Source: RYN-111 sp046723735 (GTDB taxonomy: Bacteria > Actinomycetota > Actinomycetes > Mycobacteriales > SCTD01). Taken from it: a stretch of 64,000 bases of DNA. Positions 52,615 to 64,000 of the stretch are shown here, piece after piece. Made by a program: the position numbers and the translations under genes. The DNA is taken from positions 1 to 64,000 of the forward strand of contig JBKOVB010000032.1 of assembly GCA_046723735.1 (NCBI GenBank), read 5' to 3'. Numbering within the stretch: the stretch's first letter is position 1; the number at the start of each line of letters is the position of its first letter. The notes beneath the pieces are model-generated. The model was not told the DNA's origin. It saw only the letters and a list, made by a program, of their open reading frames with translations, and did no database searches.

Positions 52615-53532
52615 TCAGCGAGCCGCGGGGGTGCGGCGCGCGCCGGTGCTCATGAGGCCCGTGAGGATCTCCTCGGCCAGACCGAGCCCGCCGAGGTGGC
52701 TCTCCCCCTCCATCGTGATGAGCGTCGCCTCCGGCAGCCGCTCCACGACGTGCGCGCCGTGCCGCAGCGGCACGATGTGGTCCGCGTCGCCGTGCCACCA
52801 CAGCACCGGCACCCTGACGTCCTCGAGGCGGAAGCCCCAGTCCCGGGTGAACAGGAGCAGGTCGGACAGCGGTGCCGTGAGCTGCTTGCGGCTGCCGTGG
52901 ACGAGGTCGTCAAGGAACATGGCGCGGAACTCCGGGCGTCCGAGCAGGCGCTTGTCGCCCTCGGGCTGGAGCACGGCGTACAGGTCGATGGCCGGGCCGG
53001 CGAACGGGCGCAGCAGCCGGACGGTCGCGGTCAGCCCGAGGCCGAGCGGCACGCGCCCGACGGAGAGCAGCGGACGCAGCGCGCTGGCCAGCGCGATCGG
53101 GCCCCCACCGACCGCGTCCGGCCCGACGGTCGGCGCGACGCCGCCGATGACGGCGACGCTCCTGACCCGGTCCGGGAAGGCGGCACCGGCCGCGAGGGCG
53201 TAGGGCCCGCCGCCCGACAGGCCGATCACGTGCATCGAACCGATGCCGAGGACGTCGGCGAGCAGCTCGAGGTCGGCGGTCCAGTCCATGAGGTCGGCGT
53301 AGACGTGCGGTGTGGAGGACCCGATGCCAGGGCGGTCGACGCCGATGATGCGCAGCCCCGCGCGGTCGGCGAGCGCTCGCGCCTCCACCGGGATCTGACG
53401 ACGTGCGCCCGGCGTCCCGTGCATCCAGATCACCGGCTGGCCGTACGGCGAGCCGAACGCAGCGAACCCGAGGCGGCGGCCGCCGCGGACGGCCACGGAG
53501 CCCTCGAGCCGCGGGCGCGTGATGTCTGCCAT
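52615..53532 (-). CDS. Alpha/beta hydrolase
   Basis: 305-aa alpha/beta-fold hydrolase. Oxyanion motif IWMHGTPGARR, nucleophile elbow GLSGGGPYALAAG, acid in LWWHGDADHIVP and His in EGESHLGGL make a full catalytic triad. Substrate unknown. No signal peptide. Its stop is 10 bp from the convergent ferredoxin stop. Confidence 0.88.
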   Translation of the reverse strand: MADITRPRLEGSVAVRGGRRLGFAAFGSPYGQPVIWMHGTPGARRQIPVEARALADRAGLRIIGVDRPGIGSSTPHVYADLMDWTADLELLADVLGIGSMHVIGLSGGGPYALAAGAAFPDRVRSVAVIGGVAPTVGPDAVGGGPIALASALRPLLSVGRVPLGLGLTATVRLLRPFAGPAIDLYAVLQPEGDKRLLGRPEFRAMFLDDLVHGSRKQLTAPLSDLLLFTRDWGFRLEDVRVPVLWWHGDADHIVPLRHGAHVVERLPEATLITMEGESHLGGLGLAEEILTGLMSTGARRTPAAR

Positions 53533-53599
53533 ACCTCTACGTTGCCACGCGGTCGCCCAGCGTGACGACGAGGGCTTGCTTCGGGACCGTCGCGGCAGG

Positions 53600-54526
53600 T
53601 CAGGGCAGGGTGGGGCGGAACGGCTCCTTGGGGCGGTCCTCCGTGGCGGCCGGCTCGGTCGACTCGGCCAGGTTCTCGCCGTACGCGCCCTTGGAGGGAC
53701 GACGTCGGCGCGGCGGCGGCTCGAACCCGTCCGCGAGCTTGCGTGTGGTGCAGAGAAAGCCGGTGTGGCCCACCATCCGGTGCTGGGGGCGCACCGCGAG
53801 CCCCTCCACGTGCCAGCCACGCGCCATGGTCTCCCAGGCCGCCGGCTCGGTGAACGTCCCGTGGTCGCGCATGGCTTCCACGGTGGTGGACAGCTGCGTC
53901 GTGGTGGCGACGTAGCAGCACAGGACGCCGCCGGGACGCAGCGCCTTCGAGACCGCGTCCAGGCACTCCCAGGGCGCGAGCATGTCGAGGACGACCCGGT
54001 CCACGTCGGTGTCGACGAGGCTGTCCTGCAGGGAGCCGACGGTGATGGTCCAGGCCGGGTGCGGCCCGCCGAAGAACCGCTCGACGTTGTTCCGTGCGAT
54101 CTCGGCGAAGTCGGCGCGACGCTCGTACGACGACAGCCGGCCGCCCTCGCCCACCGCGCGCAGCAGGGACATGGACAGGGCGCCCGACCCGACCCCGGCC
54201 TCGACGACGTGCGCGCCCGGGAAGATGTCTGCCATCCCGACGATGTTGGCGCTGTCCTTGGGGTAGACGACCGCCGCGCCGCGGGGCATCGAGAGCACGT
54301 AGTCGGGCAGCAGCGGGCGCAAGGCGAGGTACGTGGTGGCGCCGATCTGGACTGTGACGCCGTCGGGCCCGCCGAGGAGAGTGTCGTGGTCGAGGATCCC
54401 CTTGTGGGTGTGGAACTGCTTGCCCTGCTGGAGGGTGATGGTGTGCATCCGACCCTTGGGGTCGGTCAGCTGCACCTGGTCGCCCTCCGCGAGGGGACCA
54501 CGTCGTCGTACGGCCTCGTAGCTCAC
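53600..54526 (-). CDS. trmI: tRNA (adenine-58-N1)-methyltransferase TrmI
   Basis: 308-aa SAM-dependent methyltransferase making m1A58 in the T-loop. N-terminal GPLAEGDQVQLTDPKGRMHTITL, then KDSANIVGMADIFPGAHVVEAGVGSGALSMSLL (SAM motif I) and DRVVLDMLAPWECLDAVSKAL. A basic tail (PPPRRRRPSKGAYGENLA) ends the protein. Orthologous position (near mpa) to mycobacterial Rv2118c. Confidence 0.93.
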   Translation of the reverse strand: MSYEAVRRRGPLAEGDQVQLTDPKGRMHTITLQQGKQFHTHKGILDHDTLLGGPDGVTVQIGATTYLALRPLLPDYVLSMPRGAAVVYPKDSANIVGMADIFPGAHVVEAGVGSGALSMSLLRAVGEGGRLSSYERRADFAEIARNNVERFFGGPHPAWTITVGSLQDSLVDTDVDRVVLDMLAPWECLDAVSKALRPGGVLCCYVATTTQLSTTVEAMRDHGTFTEPAAWETMARGWHVEGLAVRPQHRMVGHTGFLCTTRKLADGFEPPPRRRRPSKGAYGENLAESTEPAATEDRPKEPFRPTLP

Positions 54527-54536
54527 CGGGACAAGG

Positions 54537-55661
54537 CTACGGAACCGCGCTCGGGTCGAGCGCCCGGGCGACGTCAGCGCTCGCGAGCACGCGCGGTGGC
54601 GTTCCGGTCACGACGTACTCGGACGCCGGCGTCTGCTCCAGCGCCTCGAGCAGCGCCTCGCCGGACAACTGGGGGTCGAGGAGGAGCCCCGGTTCGACGG
54701 TGCGCGCCCCCTCCCCCACCGTGACCCAGGGGCGGCGTTCGGTCGGGACCTGCTGGACCCAGGACTCGCTCACCACGCCCTGGACCCGACCGGCGCCGTC
54801 CACGACGACGAGCCCGCGCGCACCCGTCTCGTGCGCCTGCCGCACCGCCTCTGCCAAAGGCGTCGCGGCAGTGACCTCGACGGCCGGACGCGCCAGGGCG
54901 GCGACGGAGACGGCCGGCAGGCGCGCCAGCGCCTCCGAGCGTCGCAGCGCGGCCGCGGCGCCGGCGTAGATGAAGGCCCCGACGAGGGCAGACACGATGA
55001 TCGTCACCGGGCCGTGGTCGCCGATCCCGTACGCCGGGAGCACGCCCAGCACGACGACGGGCACCACGACGAGGGCGATCACCATGCCGGAACGGGCGCT
55101 GACCCGCGTGCTCCGATCGGCGTCCCCGAGCACCTGCCAGAGCACGCTGCGCAGCACCCGGCCGCCGTCGAGCGGGAGTCCGGGCAGCAGGTTGAGCACC
55201 CCGATGACGCCGTTGGCGACCGCGAGCCCGCCGAAGAGCAGGCGTTCGAGGCTCCCCGGGTCCGTGCTCAGCACTCCCGCCAGCCCTATGCCGCAGAGCA
55301 GCACCGAGACCATGGGTCCGCTCACGGCGACGGCGTACTCCCGCGCCGGCGTCTGCGGCGACTCGGTGATCTCCGTGAGCCCTGCGAGCAGCGTGATCGT
55401 GATGCTGCGGACGGGCAGGCCGAATGCCCGGGCCACGAGGCAGTGGCCGATCTCGTGGAGTACGACGCTCAGCAGCAGCACTCCGACCAGGGCCACGGCG
55501 GCCCAGAGGGCGGTCTGCCCGCCGTACCGGTCGCTGAGGATCGACTGGCCCGTGACGACGAGGTAAGCCGCGAACAGGAACCACGAGGGCATCAGCACGA
55601 CTGGCACTCCCGCGACCTTCGCGACCTGCAGGCCGCGGCGGGTTCGGGGGGCGTCGCTCAC
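54537..55661 (-). CDS. Site-2 protease family (M50) membrane metalloprotease with CBS domains
   Basis: 374-aa membrane protease. HEIGH (in VVLHEIGHCLVARAFG) and the second metal motif NLLPGLPLDGGRVLRSVLW define the M50/SpoIVFB type. After about five helices a CBS pair follows (VSVAALARPAVEVTAATPLAEAVRQAHETGARGLVVVD). GTG 55661 lacks a ribosome site; TAGATT 7 nt upstream on the minus strand suggests a leaderless transcript. Substrate unknown. Confidence 0.9.
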   Translation of the reverse strand: MSDAPRTRRGLQVAKVAGVPVVLMPSWFLFAAYLVVTGQSILSDRYGGQTALWAAVALVGVLLLSVVLHEIGHCLVARAFGLPVRSITITLLAGLTEITESPQTPAREYAVAVSGPMVSVLLCGIGLAGVLSTDPGSLERLLFGGLAVANGVIGVLNLLPGLPLDGGRVLRSVLWQVLGDADRSTRVSARSGMVIALVVVPVVVLGVLPAYGIGDHGPVTIIVSALVGAFIYAGAAAALRRSEALARLPAVSVAALARPAVEVTAATPLAEAVRQAHETGARGLVVVDGAGRVQGVVSESWVQQVPTERRPWVTVGEGARTVEPGLLLDPQLSGEALLEALEQTPASEYVVTGTPPRVLASADVARALDPSAVP

Positions 55662-55714
55662 CGGACACAATCTAGATCCCGGCTCTTGTCGCACTCCGTG
55701 ACTACCTTCGTGGC

Positions 55715-56632
55715 ATGGCTTTGCTCGACGCCCCCGCGCCCGCCCCCGCGCCCGTGCCGCTCCCCGTGGTGGCGGCGCTGTCACCGTCGCGGGCGAGCGA
55801 CTTCATGACGTGCCCGTTGCTGTTTCGCTACCGCAGCATCGACCGGCTCCCGCAGGCGCCCTCGTCGGCCGCGACGCGCGGGACGCTGGTCCACGCTGTG
55901 CTGGAGCGGCTGTTCGACCTGCCGGCGAGCGAGCGAACGCCGGAGGCCGCGGCAGCGCTGCTCGCGCCTGAGTGGGAGCGGCTGCAGGAGGCGGAGCCGG
56001 ACGTCGCGGCGCTGTTCTCCTCTGAAGACGAGCTGGCGACCTGGCTGACGAGCGCACGGGGCCTGCTGGACGGGTACTTCGCGTTGGAGGACCCCCGCCG
56101 GCTCGACCCGGCGGAGAGGGAGTCGTACGTCGAGGTGCAGCTCCCCGGTGGGCTGCTGCTGCGCGGCATCGTGGACCGGCTCGACCAGGCGCCCACCGGG
56201 CAGCTCCGGGTCGTCGACTACAAGACCGGTCGGGCCCCTGGCGAGGCGTTCGAGGGCAAGGCGCTGTTCCAGATGAAGTTCTACGCGCTGGTGCTGTGGC
56301 GGACGCGCGGGGTGATCCCGACGCGGCTGCAGCTGATGTACCTCGGCGACCAGCAGGTGCTGGCCTACGCCCCTGAGGAGTCGGACCTGCTCGCCACCGA
56401 GCGCAAGCTGCTGGCGCTGTGGGAGGCGATCGAGCGGGCGGTGCAGGCGCGCGACTTCCGCCCACGGGTCTCGAAGCTGTGCGACTGGTGCGACCACCAC
56501 GCCTTCTGCCCCGAGCAGGGCGGCACGCTGCTTCCTTGGCCGTCCGTGATGCCGTCGCTGGAGGAGCCCGAGGCCCGCCACGTCGAGGCCGCGGCCCGCA
56601 AGGCGCTCGCCGAGGAGGTGCGGGAGCCCTGA
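55715..56632 (+). CDS. RecB-family PD-(D/E)XK nuclease with Fe-S cluster motif
   Basis: 305-aa nuclease. SPSRASDFMTCPLLFRYR provides the first cysteine; RGTLVHAVLERLF, then DRLDQ and VVDYKTGRAP form the nuclease core (D...DYK). CDWCDHHAFC near the C-terminus supplies three more cysteines, as in AddB/Cas4-type Fe-S nucleases. Orthologues sit next to trmI in Mycobacterium (Rv2119). TACCTT 6 nt before the ATG suggests a leaderless mRNA. Confidence 0.9.
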   Translation: MALLDAPAPAPAPVPLPVVAALSPSRASDFMTCPLLFRYRSIDRLPQAPSSAATRGTLVHAVLERLFDLPASERTPEAAAALLAPEWERLQEAEPDVAALFSSEDELATWLTSARGLLDGYFALEDPRRLDPAERESYVEVQLPGGLLLRGIVDRLDQAPTGQLRVVDYKTGRAPGEAFEGKALFQMKFYALVLWRTRGVIPTRLQLMYLGDQQVLAYAPEESDLLATERKLLALWEAIERAVQARDFRPRVSKLCDWCDHHAFCPEQGGTLLPWPSVMPSLEEPEARHVEAAARKALAEEVREP

Positions 56633-56720
56633 GGGCTCGGGGGCCCGAGCTGTCCTGGGTGTCCCCAAGGCGGCATGCCTGTCACACTCTGGCGAAACAG
56701 ACGTCTTTCGGAGGCCCAGC

Positions 56721-57551
56721 GTGACTGCCACGGACACCACCGCCCCCGGCCTGACCGGTCCCGTCGACGCCCTCGTCGCGTCCGCGCCCGGGCGGCAGCT
56801 CCAGATGCCGGTGCCGCCGACGTTCTCCTCCGTCGAGGAGGAGCGGATGCACCGCAAGGTGCAGCTGGCGGCGGCGTTCCGCATGTTCAGCAAGGCGGGC
56901 CTCGATGAGGGCGCCGCCGGTCACATCACGGCCCGGGACCCGGAGTTCACCGACTCGTACTGGGTGAATCCCTTCGGGCGGCACTTCAGCCTCATCAGGC
57001 AGAGCGACCTGGTGCGCGTCAACCACGCCGGTGAGGTCGTCGAGGGCGACCACGCCGTGAACGGGGCCGCGGTCGCGATCCACTGTGCCGTGCACGCCGC
57101 GCGCCCGGACGTCGTCGCGGCGGCGCACGCCCACGGGCCGTACGGCAAGACGTTGTCGGCGCTCCCCCAGCGGATCGAGCCCCTCACGCAAGATGCCTGC
57201 GCCTTCTACGACGACCACGGGGTGCACGAGAGCTTCAACGGCGTCGTGCTCGACCCCGAAGAGGGCCGAGCCATCGGCGCGGCGCTCGGGCAGCACAAGG
57301 CCGTGATCTTGCGCAACCACGGGATGCTCACGGTCGGGCACTTCGTCGAGAGCGCCGCCTGGTGGTTCATCACGCTCGAGCGGACGGCCCAGTCGCAGCT
57401 GATGGCGTACGCCGCCGGCTCGCCGCTCCAGATCCCGCACGAGCACGCTCTCGGCACCCGAGAGCTGGTCGGCAACGAGTTCGCCGGCTGGTTCCAGTGG
57501 CAGCCCCTGTGGCAGCGGATCGCGAAGGACCATCCCGACATCTACGACTGA
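56721..57551 (+). CDS. Class II aldolase/adducin family protein
   Basis: 276-aa class II aldolase-fold protein. Metal-site histidines are in AAHAHGPYGKTLSALP and RNHGMLTVGH; GHITARDPEFTDSYWVNPFGRHFS and SDLVRVNHAGEVVEGD are conserved in the subgroup close to adducin and sugar-phosphate aldolases. The reaction is not predictable. GTG start. Confidence 0.87.
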   Translation: MTATDTTAPGLTGPVDALVASAPGRQLQMPVPPTFSSVEEERMHRKVQLAAAFRMFSKAGLDEGAAGHITARDPEFTDSYWVNPFGRHFSLIRQSDLVRVNHAGEVVEGDHAVNGAAVAIHCAVHAARPDVVAAAHAHGPYGKTLSALPQRIEPLTQDACAFYDDHGVHESFNGVVLDPEEGRAIGAALGQHKAVILRNHGMLTVGHFVESAAWWFITLERTAQSQLMAYAAGSPLQIPHEHALGTRELVGNEFAGWFQWQPLWQRIAKDHPDIYD

Positions 57552-57604
57552 GCGATCAGTCACTGCCGAGAAGTGGCGGTCCGAGAGGTCGCTGTTACGG
57601 GTGG

Positions 57605-57625
57605 AGGGGCGCAAGGCGTGCCCCT
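57605..57625 (+). terminator. Hairpin after the aldolase-family gene
   Basis: AGGGGC (57605-57610) pairs with GCCCCT (57620-57625) around a 9-nt loop, followed by an AT-rich palindrome CCAAATTTGG (57635-57644). No clean U-run, so a terminator is only likely. Confidence 0.4.
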
Positions 57626-57719
57626 TCAGCAGTCCCAAATTTGGACCTTTGCCTCTAGGCATGCCTCGAACCCGCCTTGACACTGGAGTTCTGAGGAGTG
57701 TGGCGAAAGGGGGTGCGCC

Positions 57720-58358
57720 ATGGTCCGAAGTCAGGAGATGACCGCAATCGAGAAGGCGACCGGGCAGGCGGTCCTTGACGTTCACACTCAGTCGGATCGT
57801 GTAGGTACGGAGCGTCCCTCGAGCGCTCGTGCAAGGAATCGCAAGGGCGCCGCGATCGGGGCGTGGTTGGGAACGAGCACGTGGCCGGCGTACTGCGCGG
57901 CAGGGATCACCGCTGCGTACGGACTGCTCAAGGCCTACTGGGTGTTCGGCGGCACTGCCCTTTGGTCCATTGCTCCGCTCTCACAAGAGATGATCGACAA
58001 GGTGCGATCGAACACCGCCCCCACGTGGTTCCTCGTCGCAGATGCCTTCAGTGTGGTGCTGGCCGTGGCGGGCGTCTTGTTCGCCCTGGCGACTGCGCGT
58101 CCACGGCGGTGGCTGCCAGGATGGCTGGTCCGTTGGTCGCTGTGGCCGCTCGCCACGCTCATGGCGCTGCGCGCGATGCTGGGGATCATCGGTGACATCC
58201 AACAGATCGCTTCTGGTGATTCTGGTGCGCTCACCCACACGGCCCTGTGGGATCTGGTCTTGTGGGCGCCGTTGTTCCTGATCTGGGGTCTGCTGTGGGC
58301 AGCGACTGCACTGACATATGCCAGGCGCGTGCGCACGACCCAAGAACGAGTCGCATAG
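57720..58358 (+). CDS. DUF3995 family membrane protein
   Basis: 212 aa with four predicted helices after a 50-residue polar N-terminus (AYCAAGITAAYGLLKAYWVFGG; FLVADAFSVVLAVAGVLFALA; LVRWSLWPLATLMALRAMLGI; LVLWAPLFLIWGLLWAATAL). The AYGLLKAYW-GG opening helix matches the DUF3995 family; function unknown. AAAGGGGG ribosome site. Less GC-rich than its neighbours. Confidence 0.75.
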   Translation: MVRSQEMTAIEKATGQAVLDVHTQSDRVGTERPSSARARNRKGAAIGAWLGTSTWPAYCAAGITAAYGLLKAYWVFGGTALWSIAPLSQEMIDKVRSNTAPTWFLVADAFSVVLAVAGVLFALATARPRRWLPGWLVRWSLWPLATLMALRAMLGIIGDIQQIASGDSGALTHTALWDLVLWAPLFLIWGLLWAATALTYARRVRTTQERVA

Positions 58359-58429
58359 GCGGTGCGCCGCATCCCTGCCCGCATCGCCCCGATGATGGCG
58401 CTGGCCATGGGACGTGCTGCAGGAGCGGG

Positions 58430-59100
58430 TCAGGCGGACAGGCGGACGAGGTCGGAGAGGTGCTGCACCTCCACGCCGACGAGCGACGGCACCACCATGC
58501 GACGCGGCGCCGGGTCGAACACGATCCCTGGGACGCTCGGCACGGCGACCACCGCGCACCCCGCCGCCTCGGCGCTCGCAACCCCCGAAGGCGAATCCTC
58601 CAGCACCACGCACCGCGAGGGCGGGACAGCGAGGCTTGACATCGCGTCCAGGTAGGGCTGCGGATGCGGCTTCCCGTGCGCGACCTCGTCGCCGGCCACC
58701 GTCACCTCGAACGGCCCGATGCCATGGGCCAGCACGGCATCCACGAGCACGCGGTACGACGAAGACACCAGCCCCACAGGCACGCCGGCCGATCGCAGGG
58801 ACCCCAGCAGCTCCAGCACCCCGGGCAGTACCGGGGGTCTCGAGCCGAACAGGGAGACCATGCGCCCCAGCAGCCAGGCCGACGTGCGTGCGACGTCCTC
58901 CGGGCCGGCAGCCGCGCCGTACCAGCGCAGGATCGTGGGTACGGCGACGTCCAGCCGGGTCCCGACGATCGCCGCCTTCAGCTCAGGCGTGAACTCACCG
59001 CCGAGCTCACGGGCGAGCTCCACCTCCGCGACCGTCCAGGCCGGCTCGGTGTCGACGAGCAGCCCGTCCATGTCGAAGAGGACGGCAGCCGGCAGCGTGC

Positions 59101-59104
<4 letters not shown>
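58430..59104 (-). CDS. HAD-superfamily phosphatase, beta-phosphoglucomutase-like
   Basis: 224-aa HAD hydrolase: motif I LFDMDGLLVDTEPAW at 9-23, motif II VGLVSSSYRV, motif III Lys in GKPHPQPYLDA, and motif IV VLEDSPSGVASAEAAGC. The cap is of the phosphoglucomutase/phosphatase type. GTG overlaps the metH stop (GTGA), an arrangement seen in other actinobacteria. The substrate is unknown. Confidence 0.9.
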
Positions 59105-62628
<3,524 letters not shown>

Positions 62629-62716
62629 ACCGGGAGTCTACCGGCGGCCGCTCCGCCTCTTGACCCAGCGCGGGGGTAGGTTGCCGCTGACGAGAGATCC
62701 TCGGTGAGGAGGGCGC

Positions 62717-63190
62717 GTGAGCGACGGTTACACGACGGTGATGGTCGGCACGGACGGCTCTGAGACGTCCTTCCGTGCCGTGGACCGGGCGGCTGCGGTT
62801 GCCCGCGACGCGGGCGCCACCCTGCTGCTGCTCACGGCGTACCACCCGATGCGCCCCCGCGAGGCCGAGGACGCGCGTCGAGCGCTGGGCGACGAGTCCT
62901 ACAAGGTCACCGGCTCCTCCCCCGCCGAGTCGGTGCTCGGCGAGGCCCGCGACCGCGCCCTCGCGCTGGGCGCCGAGAAGGTCGAGACCGTGGCCGTGGA
63001 GGGCGACCCGGTGGACGCCCTCGTGGACGAGGCCGTCCGCCGTGGCGTCGACCTGCTCGTGGTCGGAAACCGCGGTCTCAACAGCCTCGCCGGCCGCCTG
63101 CTCGGCTCGGTGCCGGCCAACATCACGCACAAGGCGAGCTGCGACGTGCTCGTCGTCCACACCACCGGCAAGGGAGCCGCCCGCACGTGA
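62717..63190 (+). CDS. Universal stress protein
   Basis: 157-aa UspA-fold protein. VMVGTDGSETSFRAVDRA starts the fold and the ATP-binding motif G-2x-G-9x-G-S is seen in GNRGLNSLAGRLLGS. C-terminal CDVLVVHT is typical. GTG start after GAGGAG. The stop overlaps the next GTG. Confidence 0.93.
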   Translation: MSDGYTTVMVGTDGSETSFRAVDRAAAVARDAGATLLLLTAYHPMRPREAEDARRALGDESYKVTGSSPAESVLGEARDRALALGAEKVETVAVEGDPVDALVDEAVRRGVDLLVVGNRGLNSLAGRLLGSVPANITHKASCDVLVVHTTGKGAART

Positions 63191-64000
63191 CCTCGCCGCT
63201 CGTCGTCCCCCCGCTCCGCGCGCCCGTGATGGTGGCGGCGTTCGAGGGCTGGAACGACGCGGGTGACGCCGCCACCGACGCGGTGGCGCACCTGGCAGAG
63301 GTGTGGGAGGCCACCGAGGTGGCGGCGCTCGACCCGGACGACTTCTACGACTTCCAGGTCAACCGGCCCACTGTCTCGCTCGTCGACGGCATCACGCGCC
63401 GCATCACCTGGCCCACCACCCGCTTCTTCGTGGCGCGGCTCCCGGCCGGCCCGCGGGACCTGGTGCTGGTGCACGGTGTCGAGCCCAACATGCGCTGGCG
63501 GGGCTTCTGCGAGCAGCTGCTCGGCGTCGCCTCCGAGCTGCAGGTGGCCGAGGTGGTGACGCTCGGGGCCCTGCTCGCCGACACCCCGCACACTCGCCCG
63601 GTGCCGGTGAGCGGCGCCTCGTCCCACCCCGGCCTGGCCGCCCAGCTCGGGCTGGAGCACAGCCGGTACGAGGGGCCGACCGGGATCGTCGGGGTGCTGC
63701 AGGACGCCTGCGAGCGCGGCAACGTGCCTGCGGTCTCGTTCTGGGCAGCGGTCCCGCACTACGTGCACCAGCCGCCCTGCCCGAAGGCCACCATCGCGCT
63801 GCTCCGCCGGGTCGAGGACCTGCTCGACGTGCCCGTGCCGCTGTCCGACCTCCCGGAGCGGGCGCGTGAGTGGGAGCGGCAGGTCGACGAGCTGGCCGCC
63901 GAGGACTCGGACGTCGCGGAGTACGTCGCGTCGCTCGAGGAGCGCGAGCCCGAGGAGGAGCTGCCCGAGGCGAGCGGCGAGGCGATCGCGAAGGAGTTCG
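63187..64000 (+). CDS. PAC2-family protein (proteasome assembly chaperone-like), 3' truncated by window
   Basis: 271 codons are visible with no stop; the window ends inside the gene. The PAC2 fold is indicated by VMVAAFEGWNDAGDAATDAV, DFYDFQVNRPTV and LGALLADTPHTRPV, the last being strongly conserved in actinobacterial PAC2 proteins. Sequence-related to eukaryotic proteasome assembly chaperone 2, though a role with the bacterial proteasome is not established. Co-translated with the universal stress protein (GTGA overlap). Confidence 0.9.
   Translation, partial: MTSPLVVPPLRAPVMVAAFEGWNDAGDAATDAVAHLAEVWEATEVAALDPDDFYDFQVNRPTVSLVDGITRRITWPTTRFFVARLPAGPRDLVLVHGVEPNMRWRGFCEQLLGVASELQVAEVVTLGALLADTPHTRPVPVSGASSHPGLAAQLGLEHSRYEGPTGIVGVLQDACERGNVPAVSFWAAVPHYVHQPPCPKATIALLRRVEDLLDVPVPLSDLPERAREWERQVDELAAEDSDVAEYVASLEEREPEEELPEASGEAIAKEF

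Noticed and set aside
62629..62716. Possible cobalamin riboswitch upstream of metH
   Set aside because: Only 88 bp are available and no B12-box-like motif is present.

Overview
The window is high-GC chromosomal DNA from an actinobacterium (Actinomycetota). The evidence is a complete Pup-proteasome locus (arc/mpa, dop, pup, prcB, prcA, pafA, pafB, pafC), rbpA, garA, a DUF881/small-basic-protein operon, helY, L-lysine aminotransferase, polyprenol-phosphate mannosyltransferase next to lnt, many GTG starts and many 1-4 bp ATGA/GTGA overlaps. The gene order partly matches that of Mycobacterium and Streptomyces, but the sequence alone does not fix a genus.

Layout. 0.3-5.1 kb: aromatic amino acid genes aroH and tyrA, then cmk-plsC-der, coupled by stop/start overlaps, then a tRNA-Pro(GGG). 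5.2-14.5 kb: a CDP-alcohol phosphatidyltransferase, DUF881-sbp-DUF881, gcvH, garA, ftsR (MerR), a bifunctional-nuclease-domain protein, a second MerR regulator, and gcvP behind a tandem glycine riboswitch. 14.5-23.7 kb: a DUF5999 protein, pabB, a HAD phosphatase, a UvrA paralogue, rbpA behind a sigma-R-type promoter, then fxsA, ppm, lnt and an amidohydrolase on the minus strand. 23.8-27.6 kb: lysine 6-aminotransferase, a semialdehyde dehydrogenase and an M15 peptidase lipoprotein.

27.6-33.0 kb looks accessory: a nuclease-family gene remnant, a quinone-oxidoreductase-like gene, a GGDEF-EAL protein with a recombinase-like helix-turn-helix tail, and two tandem PAS-LuxR regulators, one apparently an N-terminally truncated duplicate. 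33.0-40.0 kb: Lrp plus acyl-CoA dehydrogenase, a 5'-3' exonuclease, glpD, helY. 40.0-52.2 kb, all minus strand: arc, dop, pup, an endonuclease-VII-type HNH gene lodged between pup and prcB, prcB, prcA, an FKBP lipoprotein, a small unknown gene, pafA, FKBP, pafB, pafC, two small genes, tatA and tatC. 52.3-64 kb: ferredoxin, alpha/beta hydrolase, trmI, site-2 protease, RecB-like Fe-S nuclease, class II aldolase, DUF3995 protein, HAD phosphatase, metH, a universal stress protein and a PAC2-family protein cut by the window edge.

How it works together. The proteasome block encodes the tag (Pup), its ligase (PafA), its deamidase/depupylase (Dop), the ATPase ring (ARC) and the 20S core (PrcBA), with the DNA-damage regulators PafBC downstream. 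The glycine-cleavage H and P proteins lie in one neighbourhood with garA and its MerR partners, linking glycine and 2-oxoglutarate metabolism. The most striking features are the free-standing endonuclease inside the pup-prcB junction, whose frame runs 82 bp into prcB, and the GGDEF-EAL protein with a recombinase-like tail.
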